This document shows, piece by piece, positions 17,218 through 24,218 of a DNA stretch of 40,012 bases. The position numbers were made by a program, and so were the translations under genes. The notes under the pieces are model-generated. The model made no database searches. It had not been told where the DNA came from and saw nothing but the letters and a program-made list of their open reading frames with translations. This stretch comes from an uncultured bacterium (GTDB taxonomy: Bacteria > Bacillota > Clostridia > Lachnospirales > Lachnospiraceae): positions 1 through 40,012 of the forward strand of contig CANCXX010000043.1 of the NCBI GenBank assembly GCA_947381965.1, given 5' to 3'. The stretch's first letter is position 1, and each line of letters begins with the position of its first letter.

Positions 17218-17644
17218 TAAGATGAAAAGGCGTTGAAGAGAAGAGTAGGCTGTTTGCGCTTTTACAGAGAACCCGGAGCGTGTTGGAAGTCCAGGGAATG
17301 ATTTTTATGCACTGCAGTGTGTCTGGAAATTATTTGTATACATGCTTAATTGGTGAGAACGTGGAAAGTCATACAACTGCTGAACATGGCCTCGGAGCTG
17401 CGCACCGAAAACATGAAAAACAGGCATAGGGCAGGTTTGGGACGGAAAATTTACCGTCATTATATGTTTAGGCTGCGACGGGATCACCCGTTATAGTGAC
17501 AGGCTATCGGCAGATCATTTCCTGCCCGCAGCTGATAAGGCTTGTATCGTGAGGTATAAGCGAATTTGGGGTGGTATCACGAAGCATAGGTTAGCTCAAA
17601 GCTCTCGTCCCTGAAAAGAAATTTTCAGGAAGGAGGGTTTTTTT
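17218..17644 (+). promoter_or_regulatory. T-box leader, methionine specific
   Basis: This leader senses uncharged tRNA. Recognisable parts in order are the stem I start with GAAGAGTAGGC and CAGAGA near 17240-17270, the specifier region CTGAACATGGCCTCGGAG with candidate specifier AUG at 17386-17388, the stem IIA/B pseudoknot CCGTTATAGTGACAGGCTATC near 17490-17511, and the T-box core GGGGTGGTATCACG at 17568-17581. CTCGTCCCTGAAAAG begins the terminator. The AUG specifier agrees with the downstream methionyl-tRNA synthetase. The T-box core reads TGGTATC where TGGTACC is usual. At about 427 nt the leader is longer than common T-boxes, with extra sequence around 17285-17370. Confidence 0.9.
17610..17644 (+). 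terminator. T-box regulated terminator
   Basis: CCTGAAAA (17610-17617) pairs with TTTTCAGG (17622-17629) around GAAA, and CGTCCC can pair further with GGAGGG. A run of seven T ends at 17644. The 5' part competes with the antiterminator formed by the T-box core. Confidence 0.85.
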
Positions 17645-17721
17645 ATGTCTTAAAACAGGTAGAAAATCAGTGAATTATAAAGCAAAAATAATGTAAATTT
17701 CCAAGCTTACTATTGGTGCAG

Positions 17722-17744
17722 TATCACAAGCTTTGCTTGTGATA
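17722..17744 (+). promoter_or_regulatory. Hairpin directly upstream of the metG ribosome binding site
   Basis: TATCACAAGC (17722-17731) pairs perfectly with GCTTGTGATA (17735-17744) around a TTT loop and ends 3 bases before the SD GGAGGG (17748-17753). It has no T-run. It could protect the mRNA or set ribosome access. Confidence 0.5.
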
Positions 17745-17761
17745 TGCGGAGGGATATAAAA

Positions 17762-19417
17762 ATGAGAGAAAAACAGAAATATATTTTAATAGCCGGTGCA
17801 TGGCCTTATGCCAATGGCTCTTTGCACATCGGCCATATTGCAGGACTGCTTCCGGGAGATGTGCTGGCCCGTTATTACAGAGCAAAGGGAGAAAAGGTGT
17901 GTTATGTTTCCGGTAGTGACTGCCACGGAACGCCTGTATCAATACGGGCCAGAAAAGAAAACAGGACACCGGAGGAAATCAGTGATTTTTATCATGAAGA
18001 ATTTAAGGAATGTTTTAAAAAGCTGGGATTTAGCTATGACTGCTATTCTAAAACATCTTCCGGCGGGCATATCCGGTTTGTGAAGGAATTTCACAAAAGG
18101 CTTTACCATAGTCCGTATGTCTATGAAAAAGAGGCGCCCCAGGCATACTGCGAAGGGTGCGGGACCTTTTTAGCAGACCGTTTTGTCACTGGCAAATGTC
18201 CTAAATGCGGGGAAAGTACGAGAGGGGACCAGTGCGATGCCTGCGGGGAGGTGCTGGATGCGGAACAGCTGCAAAATGCGGTTTGCGCAGTTTGCGGAAA
18301 GCAGATTGTTTTCAGGGCGTCGAAACATCTTTATATTGCATTGTCAAAACTGCAGCAGGAGCTACAGGACTTTGCAAAGGAGCGTCAGGGAGGCTTCAGA
18401 AAAAATGCTGCTGCGTTTACTGACAGATATTTGAAAGAAGGGCTGCGGGACCGGGCGCTTACCAGGGATCTGGATTGGGGAATAGAAGTTCCAAAAGAAG
18501 GATATGAAGGGAAAAAAATATATATCTGGGCGGAAAATGTACTTGGCTATCTTTCTCTTAGCTGTCAGGCATCGAAAGAAAACGGAGAGGATTTTAAGGA
18601 ATTCTGGGGGCCGGACGCAAGGCATTATTACGTTCATGGAAAGGATAATATTCCTTTTCACACCATAATACTTCCAGCCCTGCTGATAGCGGAAGGCGGG
18701 GGCTGGCATTTGCCGGATGATATTATTTCCAGCGAGTATCTGACACTGGAGGGAAAAAAGGTTTCTACCAGCCTGAATTATGCTATCTGGATAAAAGATA
18801 TTGTCTGCCGGTTTGAGCCGGATTCCCTGAGATATTATCTGCTTGCCAATGGTGCGGAGAAAAGAGACGGGGATTTTTCATGGAAAGGATATGTAACCAG
18901 CCATAATGGAGAGCTTCTTGGAGGCTATGGAAATTTTGTCAACCGGACGCTGTCATTTATTGTAAAGTATTTAGGAAGCAGAGTGCCGGAGGGAAAAGAA
19001 GAGAAGGAAATAGAAGAAAGGACGGACAGCATTTATGCAAGCGTTGGAAAAAAGATAGAAAGGGGACAGTTCCGGGATGCCATAGATGAGATATTTGCCC
19101 TTGTACGTTTTGCTAACAAATATTTTGATTCATGTCAGCCCTGGATTACAAGGAATACGGATCTGCCTGCCTGTCAGAATACATTGTATAATTGCGTGCA
19201 GATTATTGCCAGCCTTGCAACTGTACTGGAACCGTTTCTGCCATTTTCGTCAGAAAAAGTCAAAAAATGGCTGGGACTTTCTGATAAGTGGGAGAAAAAA
19301 GAAATTTTGGCCGGATATGAACTTCCCACAGTCCAAGTCTTATTTCAGAGAATTGACAGGAAGGTGATCGAGGAAGAAGAGGAAAAATTAAAACTGCTTA
19401 CCTGCAGGGGAAGGTAA
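17762..19417 (+). CDS. metG: Methionyl-tRNA synthetase (divergent KMSKS loop)
   Basis: This class I synthetase charges tRNA-Met. The HIGH motif is in GSLHIGHIAG near residue 23, SDCHGTPV follows, and the zinc-binding insert has four CxxC pairs starting CEGC, CPKC, CDAC and CAVC (about residues 129-181). The KMSKS-loop equivalent reads EGKKVSTSLN near residue 336, a departure from canonical KMSKS. The length is 551 residues, with the anticodon-binding helical domain but no C-terminal tRNA-binding (Trbp111) extension. ATG 17762 follows GGAGGG by 8 bases; an upstream ATG at 17744 overlaps the hairpin and has no SD. A methionine T-box controls it. Whether this is the only MetRS of the genome cannot be seen. 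Confidence 0.93.
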   Translation: MREKQKYILIAGAWPYANGSLHIGHIAGLLPGDVLARYYRAKGEKVCYVSGSDCHGTPVSIRARKENRTPEEISDFYHEEFKECFKKLGFSYDCYSKTSSGGHIRFVKEFHKRLYHSPYVYEKEAPQAYCEGCGTFLADRFVTGKCPKCGESTRGDQCDACGEVLDAEQLQNAVCAVCGKQIVFRASKHLYIALSKLQQELQDFAKERQGGFRKNAAAFTDRYLKEGLRDRALTRDLDWGIEVPKEGYEGKKIYIWAENVLGYLSLSCQASKENGEDFKEFWGPDARHYYVHGKDNIPFHTIILPALLIAEGGGWHLPDDIISSEYLTLEGKKVSTSLNYAIWIKDIVCRFEPDSLRYYLLANGAEKRDGDFSWKGYVTSHNGELLGGYGNFVNRTLSFIVKYLGSRVPEGKEEKEIEERTDSIYASVGKKIERGQFRDAIDEIFALVRFANKYFDSCQPWITRNTDLPACQNTLYNCVQIIASLATVLEPFLPFSSEKVKKWLGLSDKWEKKEILAGYELPTVQVLFQRIDRKVIEEEEEKLKLLTCRGR

Positions 19418-19426
19418 GCTTACCCC

Positions 19427-19451
19427 TGCAAGCCGCCTTTCGGTTTTTGCA
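19427..19451 (+). terminator. Probable metG terminator
   Basis: Just after the stop codon TGCAA (19427-19431) pairs with TTGCA (19447-19451), and CCG (19433-19435) with CGG (19441-19443), with five T after the inner stem. An overlapping hairpin GCAGGGG (19404-19410) with CCCCTGC (19423-19429) spans the stop codon. Confidence 0.45.
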
Positions 19452-19467
19452 GCAAAAAACATACAGG

Positions 19468-19488
19468 GAATGCCTAAGTCAGGCATTC
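19468..19488 (-). terminator. Terminator of the TetR-flavodoxin operon
   Basis: GAATGCCT (19468-19475) pairs with AGGCATTC (19481-19488). Reading the minus strand, a run of six T follows about 8 bases later. The stem overlaps the stop codon of the flavodoxin gene. Confidence 0.6.
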
Positions 19489-20042
19489 TTCTGTGTGGGA
19501 GGATTTTCAACCAAATTTCTGACACAGGTAAGGAGAGGCGTAATGTATGTCCGGGAGGAAACATCATAGGAGCCGGAGATTGCCTGCATCATTTGTGCAT
19601 CGGCTGGGTCTTTTGTCTTTTTTCTTTTTAACATAAAACAGAATACTTTCATCATCATTTTATCGGAAAAGGGCATTTTTTCATAACGAAGCCCGCTCTG
19701 CATATAAAAATGGGGAATTTTTTTCTGTTCAGAATCTGAGAGATTTCTCCTCCACATTTCCTCTATGATTTCCCTTCCCTCATTAGGGCAGGCTCCGGTT
19801 GCAAAAACAATGAAATGGGAAGCCTTGCTTTGATGGAAAAGTTCTTTTGCCTGTTTTAGCCCGTCAACAGTCCCGGCGTGCATCCGGCCGCCGAAGATGA
19901 CAATATCAAAATCCAACATGGTTTGGACAGCTGCCTGTTTAAAGTCCATAAGCACAGCATCTAATTCATGGGCGATCATCTCCGCATATTCCCTTGTAAA
20001 TCCTGTAATACTTTTATAAGTTACTAAAATTTTTCCCTTCAT
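19479..20042 (-). CDS. Flavodoxin-domain protein
   Basis: The 187-residue protein begins with the flavodoxin FMN-phosphate loop KILVTYKSITGFTREYAEMI, and VIFGGRMHAGTVDGL and FIVFATGACPNEG follow where flavin-contacting loops are expected. This arrangement resembles flavodoxin_5 / HemG-like proteins rather than short electron-carrier flavodoxins. It likely binds FMN in the cytoplasm and acts in electron transfer or stress reduction, but no substrate can be assigned. Its start lies 29 bases inside the TetR gene, so the two are co-transcribed and probably coupled, and the regulator likely controls it. Confidence 0.75.
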   Translation of the reverse strand: MKGKILVTYKSITGFTREYAEMIAHELDAVLMDFKQAAVQTMLDFDIVIFGGRMHAGTVDGLKQAKELFHQSKASHFIVFATGACPNEGREIIEEMWRRNLSDSEQKKIPHFYMQSGLRYEKMPFSDKMMMKVFCFMLKRKKTKDPADAQMMQAISGSYDVSSRTYITPLLTCVRNLVENPPTQKNA

Positions 20043-20631
20043 ATTTATCCCTCTTATTCTCCTGATTTTCGTTTCGTGCCTGTGCAGCTTTTAGAAAGGC
20101 CTGATAAGCCTGTTCCTGCTGAAGGTATATTTCCTTTGCAGGGATTCCAGGACTGGCTACTGAAAAAATAGTTCCTATGCCAATGGTGTAAATCAGCATA
20201 TTTAAATGCAGCCATTGGGCATTTTCCATACGGATATCCAGTGTGTCTGCAATTTTGCCCGCTATATGGGGACTGGCTTCCTGTCTATAAAATTCGTCTA
20301 AGGAAGAAATGCAGTTTCTTTCCTGAAAAATAAATATTCGAAAGAGATGGGGTTCATCTTTCGCAATTTGCACATATGCCTGTCCGGTGCTGCAAAATAA
20401 GTCATTTTGGTCAATATGGGAGGTAATGTATTTTTGTATAAAGCGTTTTGCCTGCGCTGCAACATCGCTTCGAAGTCCTTTCATGTTTTGACAATAGCTA
20501 TAGACTGGCTGAACGGAGCAGCCCAGTTTTTCAGCAATATTTTTTACCTTGACCTGCTCCATGCCGCCAGACCGTGCAAGCTCAAAGGCAGCATCTATTA
20601 CCATTTCTTTTGTAATTTTTTGCTTTGGCAT
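20014..20631 (-). CDS. TetR/AcrR-family transcriptional regulator
   Basis: The 205-residue protein has the TetR N-terminal HTH: KEMVIDAAFELARSGGMEQV, then KVKNIAEKLGCSVQPVYSYC as the recognition region (about residues 8-51). The C-terminal ligand domain is variable and of the WHG-like type. It overlaps the flavodoxin gene by 29 bases, so it probably regulates its own operon. A duplicated palindrome lies directly upstream (20655-20677). The ligand is unknown. Confidence 0.85.
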   Translation of the reverse strand: MPKQKITKEMVIDAAFELARSGGMEQVKVKNIAEKLGCSVQPVYSYCQNMKGLRSDVAAQAKRFIQKYITSHIDQNDLFCSTGQAYVQIAKDEPHLFRIFIFQERNCISSLDEFYRQEASPHIAGKIADTLDIRMENAQWLHLNMLIYTIGIGTIFSVASPGIPAKEIYLQQEQAYQAFLKAAQARNENQENKRDKYEGKNFSNL

Positions 20632-20654
20632 TCCAAACCTCCGATTATAAAGTA

Positions 20655-20677
20655 TTTATATAAAATATTTATATAAA
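20655..20677. promoter_or_regulatory. Candidate TetR operator (two TTTATATAAA palindromes)
   Basis: The 10-bp palindrome TTTATATAAA occurs at 20655-20664 and 20668-20677, 13 bp apart, 24 bp upstream of the TetR gene. Paired symmetrical sites are common for TetR-family autoregulation. The region is very AT-rich, so chance symmetry is possible. Confidence 0.45.
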
Positions 20678-20988
20678 CTTATTATATATAAAATATTATT
20701 TTGTGTCAATTAAAATGTGAAATTTTAAGACTTGCGTATATTTTGACAAGGATACCGGAAAAAGTGCAATGTAGGTCAAAAATCTTTTCAGCTTTTTTCT
20801 TTTTGGTAAAATAGGTAAGGCATGATTGCGAAATATCAGGTTGTTTTGCGTAAAAATAGGAAAACATGTGGCAATAGGGGGCATTATAATAAAAGACAAG
20901 CAAAGCTTCCGTGGAAGATTCTGCCACAGTGTTCATTTATGTGCTATTTATGGAATAAATTACTTATATTAAAACGTAAGTAAAATTA

Positions 20989-21017
20989 CAGACATCCATT
21001 GGGGACATAAATATAAT
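20989..21017 (+). promoter_or_regulatory. Possible promoter of the VTC-DUF4956-CotH-GT2 operon
   Basis: CAGACA (20989-20994) and TATAAT (21012-21017) have a 17-bp spacer, and the operon starts about 110 bp downstream. The -10 is perfect and the -35 matches four of six positions. A second TATAAT at 21022-21027 adds ambiguity. Confidence 0.4.
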
Positions 21018-21128
21018 TAAATATAATTCCTGTGCAGCTTTTAAAAGAAGTTATTTTAGAGAAATAGTAAAGATGCTAAAATCAGGCTGCATATAAAAGT
21101 GCGGAAAGTGGAAGCGGGAGGAAGCCGG

Positions 21129-21824
21129 ATGAATGAGGTATTGCGGCAGGAAAAAAAGTATCTGATTAATATTGTAGACAGCAGGAAGTTATGTGCGCGC
21201 CTTGACAAAGTAATGAAAGAGGATAAGCATAATGGGTTGTACGGTTATCGTATTCGTTCCCTGTATTTTGACAGGCCTGATGACGGCGACTTTTGGGATA
21301 AAGTTGATGGCATGGAGCTTCGGAGAAAAATTCGGCTGCGCAATTATGGTCCGTCTACGGACTTTGCCATGCTTGAAATGAAGCAGAAGGAAGGGGCTTA
21401 TCAGAAAAAAAGGTCACTTCCGGTCAGAAAAAAGGATGCAATGGAGCTTTGCCGTGGTAATTATACTCCTCTTTTAGCTTATGGGGAAGGATTTGCGGCG
21501 GAGTGTTATGGCCTGATGAACAGTATGTGCTACAGGCCCCGCGCAGTGGTGGAATATCGGAGGATGGCATATGTTGCAAAGGAAAATCGTATACGGATTA
21601 CCATAGATGACCGTATCACGGCAACTGAGTCGTGTTTTAATATTTTTTCTCCGGCTTTATGTCAGTATCCGGTTCTGGATGACTTCAGCGTAGTGCTGGA
21701 AGTAAAGTATAATCGGTTTTTGCCTGGGTACATTAAGGATCTGCTGCGCTTTGCAGACCGTTCTGAATTTTCCGTCAGTAAATATTGTCTGTCAAGAAGC
21801 GCGGGGCTGCACTATCAGATGTAA
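21129..21824 (+). CDS. VTC-domain (polyphosphate polymerase-like) protein
   Basis: The 231-residue protein has the VTC/CYTH-type tunnel fold. Conserved basic and acidic strands are RQEKKYLINI at the N-terminus, YRIRSLYFDRPDD, KIRLRNYG, LEMKQKEGAYQKKRS, RPRAVVEYRRMAY, RIRITIDDRI and VVLEVKYNRFLPGYI. In yeast this domain makes polyphosphate from ATP at the membrane. Bacterial relatives are widely annotated by homology, and their product in operons like this one is not established. ATG 21129 lies 6 bases after GGGAGGA; a GTG ten codons upstream lacks a good SD. It leads a seven-gene operon with a GT2 synthase, so a nucleotide-dependent role in polymer making or its regulation is plausible. Confidence 0.85.
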   Translation: MNEVLRQEKKYLINIVDSRKLCARLDKVMKEDKHNGLYGYRIRSLYFDRPDDGDFWDKVDGMELRRKIRLRNYGPSTDFAMLEMKQKEGAYQKKRSLPVRKKDAMELCRGNYTPLLAYGEGFAAECYGLMNSMCYRPRAVVEYRRMAYVAKENRIRITIDDRITATESCFNIFSPALCQYPVLDDFSVVLEVKYNRFLPGYIKDLLRFADRSEFSVSKYCLSRSAGLHYQM

Positions 21825-21848
21825 ATGGGGTTGGAAGTATATTTTTGA

Positions 21849-21867
21849 TTTTGTGCCGGGCACAAAA
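21849..21867 (+). other. Small hairpin between the VTC and DUF4956 genes
   Basis: TTTTGTGC (21849-21856) pairs perfectly with GCACAAAA (21860-21867) around CGG. There is no T-run on the plus strand, so it is unlikely to end the operon. It may separate or stabilise segments of the mRNA. Confidence 0.4.
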
Positions 21868-21932
21868 GCCGCAGAATAAGAAGGGGATAAAGGTTCTTCT
21901 TTCTTGATGGAGGCGGCAGATTGGAGTTTTTT

Positions 21933-22610
21933 ATGAAACAGGAATTATTTGAAATGTTTGACAGGGCAAGCGACCTGCCAGTGGAAATTATTTTTTCTCG
22001 GCTTTTGGCGGCGTCGGTGATTGCCTGCTTTATCTTTTTGTCTTACCGTATTTCCCATGATGGGAGTATATACAGCAAAAAGTTTAATGTTTCGCTGGTG
22101 GTTTTGACGGTAATTACCACCACGGTTATGATTGTAATTGGAAATAATCTTGCCATGTCCCTGGGAATGGTGGGAGCGTTATCAATTGTAAGATTCCGTA
22201 CGGCAGTGAAGGATGTGAGAGATACGGTCTATATTTTCTGGACAATTGTAACAGGAATTTGCTGTGGGGCGGGAGATTATCTGGTGGCGGCGGCAGGAGG
22301 TTCCTTTGTATTTGCGCTTCTGCTTCTGTTTGGAAAAATCCGAAATGACAATCGCGTACTGCTGATTATCCGTGGGGCGAGAATGAATGAAATGCGGGTG
22401 GAATCGCTGATCTTTCAGCATTATTCTGCAAGAGCGTCGTTGCGGGTAAAGAATACGACAGAGACAGACGTGGAGTTCATTTATGAGATTAGCAAAAAAA
22501 TTCTGGACAAGGAGCGCAGAGCGGAGAGAAGCATTGCAGATGAAATTTATGAAATCGGAAATATAGAGTACTTTAATATTGTTACACAAAATGATGACAT
22601 CAGCAGTTAA
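21933..22610 (+). CDS. DUF4956 integral membrane protein
   Basis: The 225-residue protein has an N-terminal membrane half, with segments near residues 18-38, 52-72, 75-95 and 100-135, and a soluble C-terminal half. The hallmark of the family is MVGALSIVRFRTAVKDVRDT, an Arg/Lys/Asp-rich stretch between membrane helices. The cytoplasmic tail (RVLLIIRGARMNEMRVESLI onward) looks like a ferredoxin-like or ACT-like alpha/beta domain. The function is unknown, but members are repeatedly found next to VTC and CotH genes. The start is ATG 21933 after TTGGAG; the TTG four codons earlier sits in that SD and is less likely. It probably forms the membrane part of the polysaccharide machine. Confidence 0.8.
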   Translation: MKQELFEMFDRASDLPVEIIFSRLLAASVIACFIFLSYRISHDGSIYSKKFNVSLVVLTVITTTVMIVIGNNLAMSLGMVGALSIVRFRTAVKDVRDTVYIFWTIVTGICCGAGDYLVAAAGGSFVFALLLLFGKIRNDNRVLLIIRGARMNEMRVESLIFQHYSARASLRVKNTTETDVEFIYEISKKILDKERRAERSIADEIYEIGNIEYFNIVTQNDDISS

Positions 22611-22702
22611 TCTTTGCAGGATACAGGACAGGAATGTCTGATGTATAGGAAGTAGCTGCTGCATGGTTTGGCCTGGGGCGTGTTTGAAAAGGAAGGAGGC
22701 AG

Positions 22703-24172
22703 GTGAAAATAAAATATCAAATAGCAGGTGCGATTATGATAGCTGTCATGTTTAGCGCTGCTGTGCTGCTTCCAAGGGAAGGGAGGAACCAGAGCGGAAG
22801 GGTTCATCAGCATCTTACTGCCCGAAGGGATACAGGATGTGAGTGCGGCGGGGGACAATTATGCACCCATCTGCCCTTAGTTATGATAGATACCAAAGGA
22901 CAGGAAATACCAGGGCTGCCTACCGGGGAGCGGGACTGGTTTGGGCAGGCCTTATATACAAGGGCAGAAGATGGAAGTCCGGCAGTTGGTGTGAGCATAG
23001 CGGTGGTGGATGGAAGGGAGAAAAATAATCATCCAACAGATAAGCCTGATTTTGAGACAAACTGTCAGATTCATATTCATGGCAATTCTTCCAGAAGGTT
23101 TTCCAAGCTTTCTTATGGGCTTCGGTTTATGGATGAAGAGGGGCATAACAGGAAAATCCCTGTGATGGGAATGGCAGCTCATCATGAATGGGTTTTGAAT
23201 GGCCCTGTGCTGGACAAAACGCTGCTGCGCAACTATATGTGGTATAACATTGCCGGGGAGATAATGGACTATGCGCCAAATGTGCGGTTTTGTGAGCTTA
23301 TGATAAACGGAGAGTATCAGGGCGTATACCTGATGACAGAAAATATTACAAACGGAGGGGAAGAACGTCTCAATTTAAGCATTAATGTAAAAGGAGCGGA
23401 GGGAATTGGTTATCTTCTCCGGTGGGACCGTCCTACAGAGGCCGAATTACAATCTGTCAGGGATATTTATGCGTATTCAGAGAGAATTTGCCAGACCAGA
23501 CAGGATATTGCCATCCGGTATCCGGGAGCGGATAAACTGACCAAAGAGGTGGCAAAGAATATTGAACTTGATTATTCTGCCTTTGAAAAAGCGCTGTTTT
23601 CTTATGATTACAATACGGAAGCATATGGATACCGGAACTGGATAGATGTGGATAATTTTGTAGACTATTTTCTGATTAATGAGTTTACTAAAAATCTGGA
23701 TGCCGGAAGTTATTCTACCTATTTATATAAGGAAGTGGGAGAAAAATTCAGATTGTGCGTATGGGACTTTAATAATGCCTGCGATAATTACCAGGAGCAG
23801 GAAACGGGACTGGAAGGATTTTCAATGGTTGACCGGGCATGGTTCTTTATGCTTTTTAAAGATGAGGCTTTTGTAAGGCAGGTGTTAAAGCGTTATGAAC
23901 AGTTACGGGAAACCTTTTTCAGTGAAGAATATCTTTCAAACTATGTGGATGAAACCATTGCCTATCTGGGACCGGCAGTCAGTAGGAACAATGAACGGTG
24001 GAACGTAAAGTGGGAAGGGCTGGTTCCGGCGGAGAGGAACCTGCACAGTTATGAGGAAGCGGTAGAGCAGTTAAAAAACTGGATGCAGGGCAGGGGAGAA
24101 TGGCTGGATGAATATATCCATACCTTAAAGCAGTATTCCCACCCATCCAGAAACAAAGTTTATAATCCTTAG
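22703..24172 (+). CDS. CotH-family (secretory kinase-like) protein
   Basis: The 489-residue protein has an N-terminal signal anchor (about residues 5-22) and a large extracytoplasmic CotH domain. Family motifs seen are IHIHGNSSRRFSKLSYGLRF around residues 123-142, HEWVLNGPVLDKTLLRNYM, NGEYQGVYLMTENI, DYFLINEFTKNLDAGSYST and the metal-site region VWDFNNACDNY with D355. Characterised CotH of Bacillus spores is an atypical protein kinase that phosphorylates coat proteins outside the membrane. Here the partners are polysaccharide proteins, so the substrate may be an envelope protein or a glycan. The GTG start is close to its SD (AAGGAGG, 3 bases). Residues CECGGGQLC near 48-56 form an unusual cysteine cluster. 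Confidence 0.85.
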   Translation: MKIKYQIAGAIMIAVMFSAAVLLPREGRNQSGRVHQHLTARRDTGCECGGGQLCTHLPLVMIDTKGQEIPGLPTGERDWFGQALYTRAEDGSPAVGVSIAVVDGREKNNHPTDKPDFETNCQIHIHGNSSRRFSKLSYGLRFMDEEGHNRKIPVMGMAAHHEWVLNGPVLDKTLLRNYMWYNIAGEIMDYAPNVRFCELMINGEYQGVYLMTENITNGGEERLNLSINVKGAEGIGYLLRWDRPTEAELQSVRDIYAYSERICQTRQDIAIRYPGADKLTKEVAKNIELDYSAFEKALFSYDYNTEAYGYRNWIDVDNFVDYFLINEFTKNLDAGSYSTYLYKEVGEKFRLCVWDFNNACDNYQEQETGLEGFSMVDRAWFFMLFKDEAFVRQVLKRYEQLRETFFSEEYLSNYVDETIAYLGPAVSRNNERWNVKWEGLVPAERNLHSYEEAVEQLKNWMQGRGEWLDEYIHTLKQYSHPSRNKVYNP

Positions 24173-24218
24173 GCAATGAGAGATTACGGAACAGCAATCG
24201 TCCGGGAGGTGTCTTTAT

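Larger units (their letters stand above)
20632..21128. other. AT-rich gap between the TetR operon and the polysaccharide operon
   Basis: No gene is supported in this 497-bp gap; short frames here have no ribosome binding sites and no recognisable products. It holds the candidate TetR operator on its left and a candidate promoter at 20989-21017 on its right. The middle, about 20700-20940, shows nothing I can name. Confidence 0.6.
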
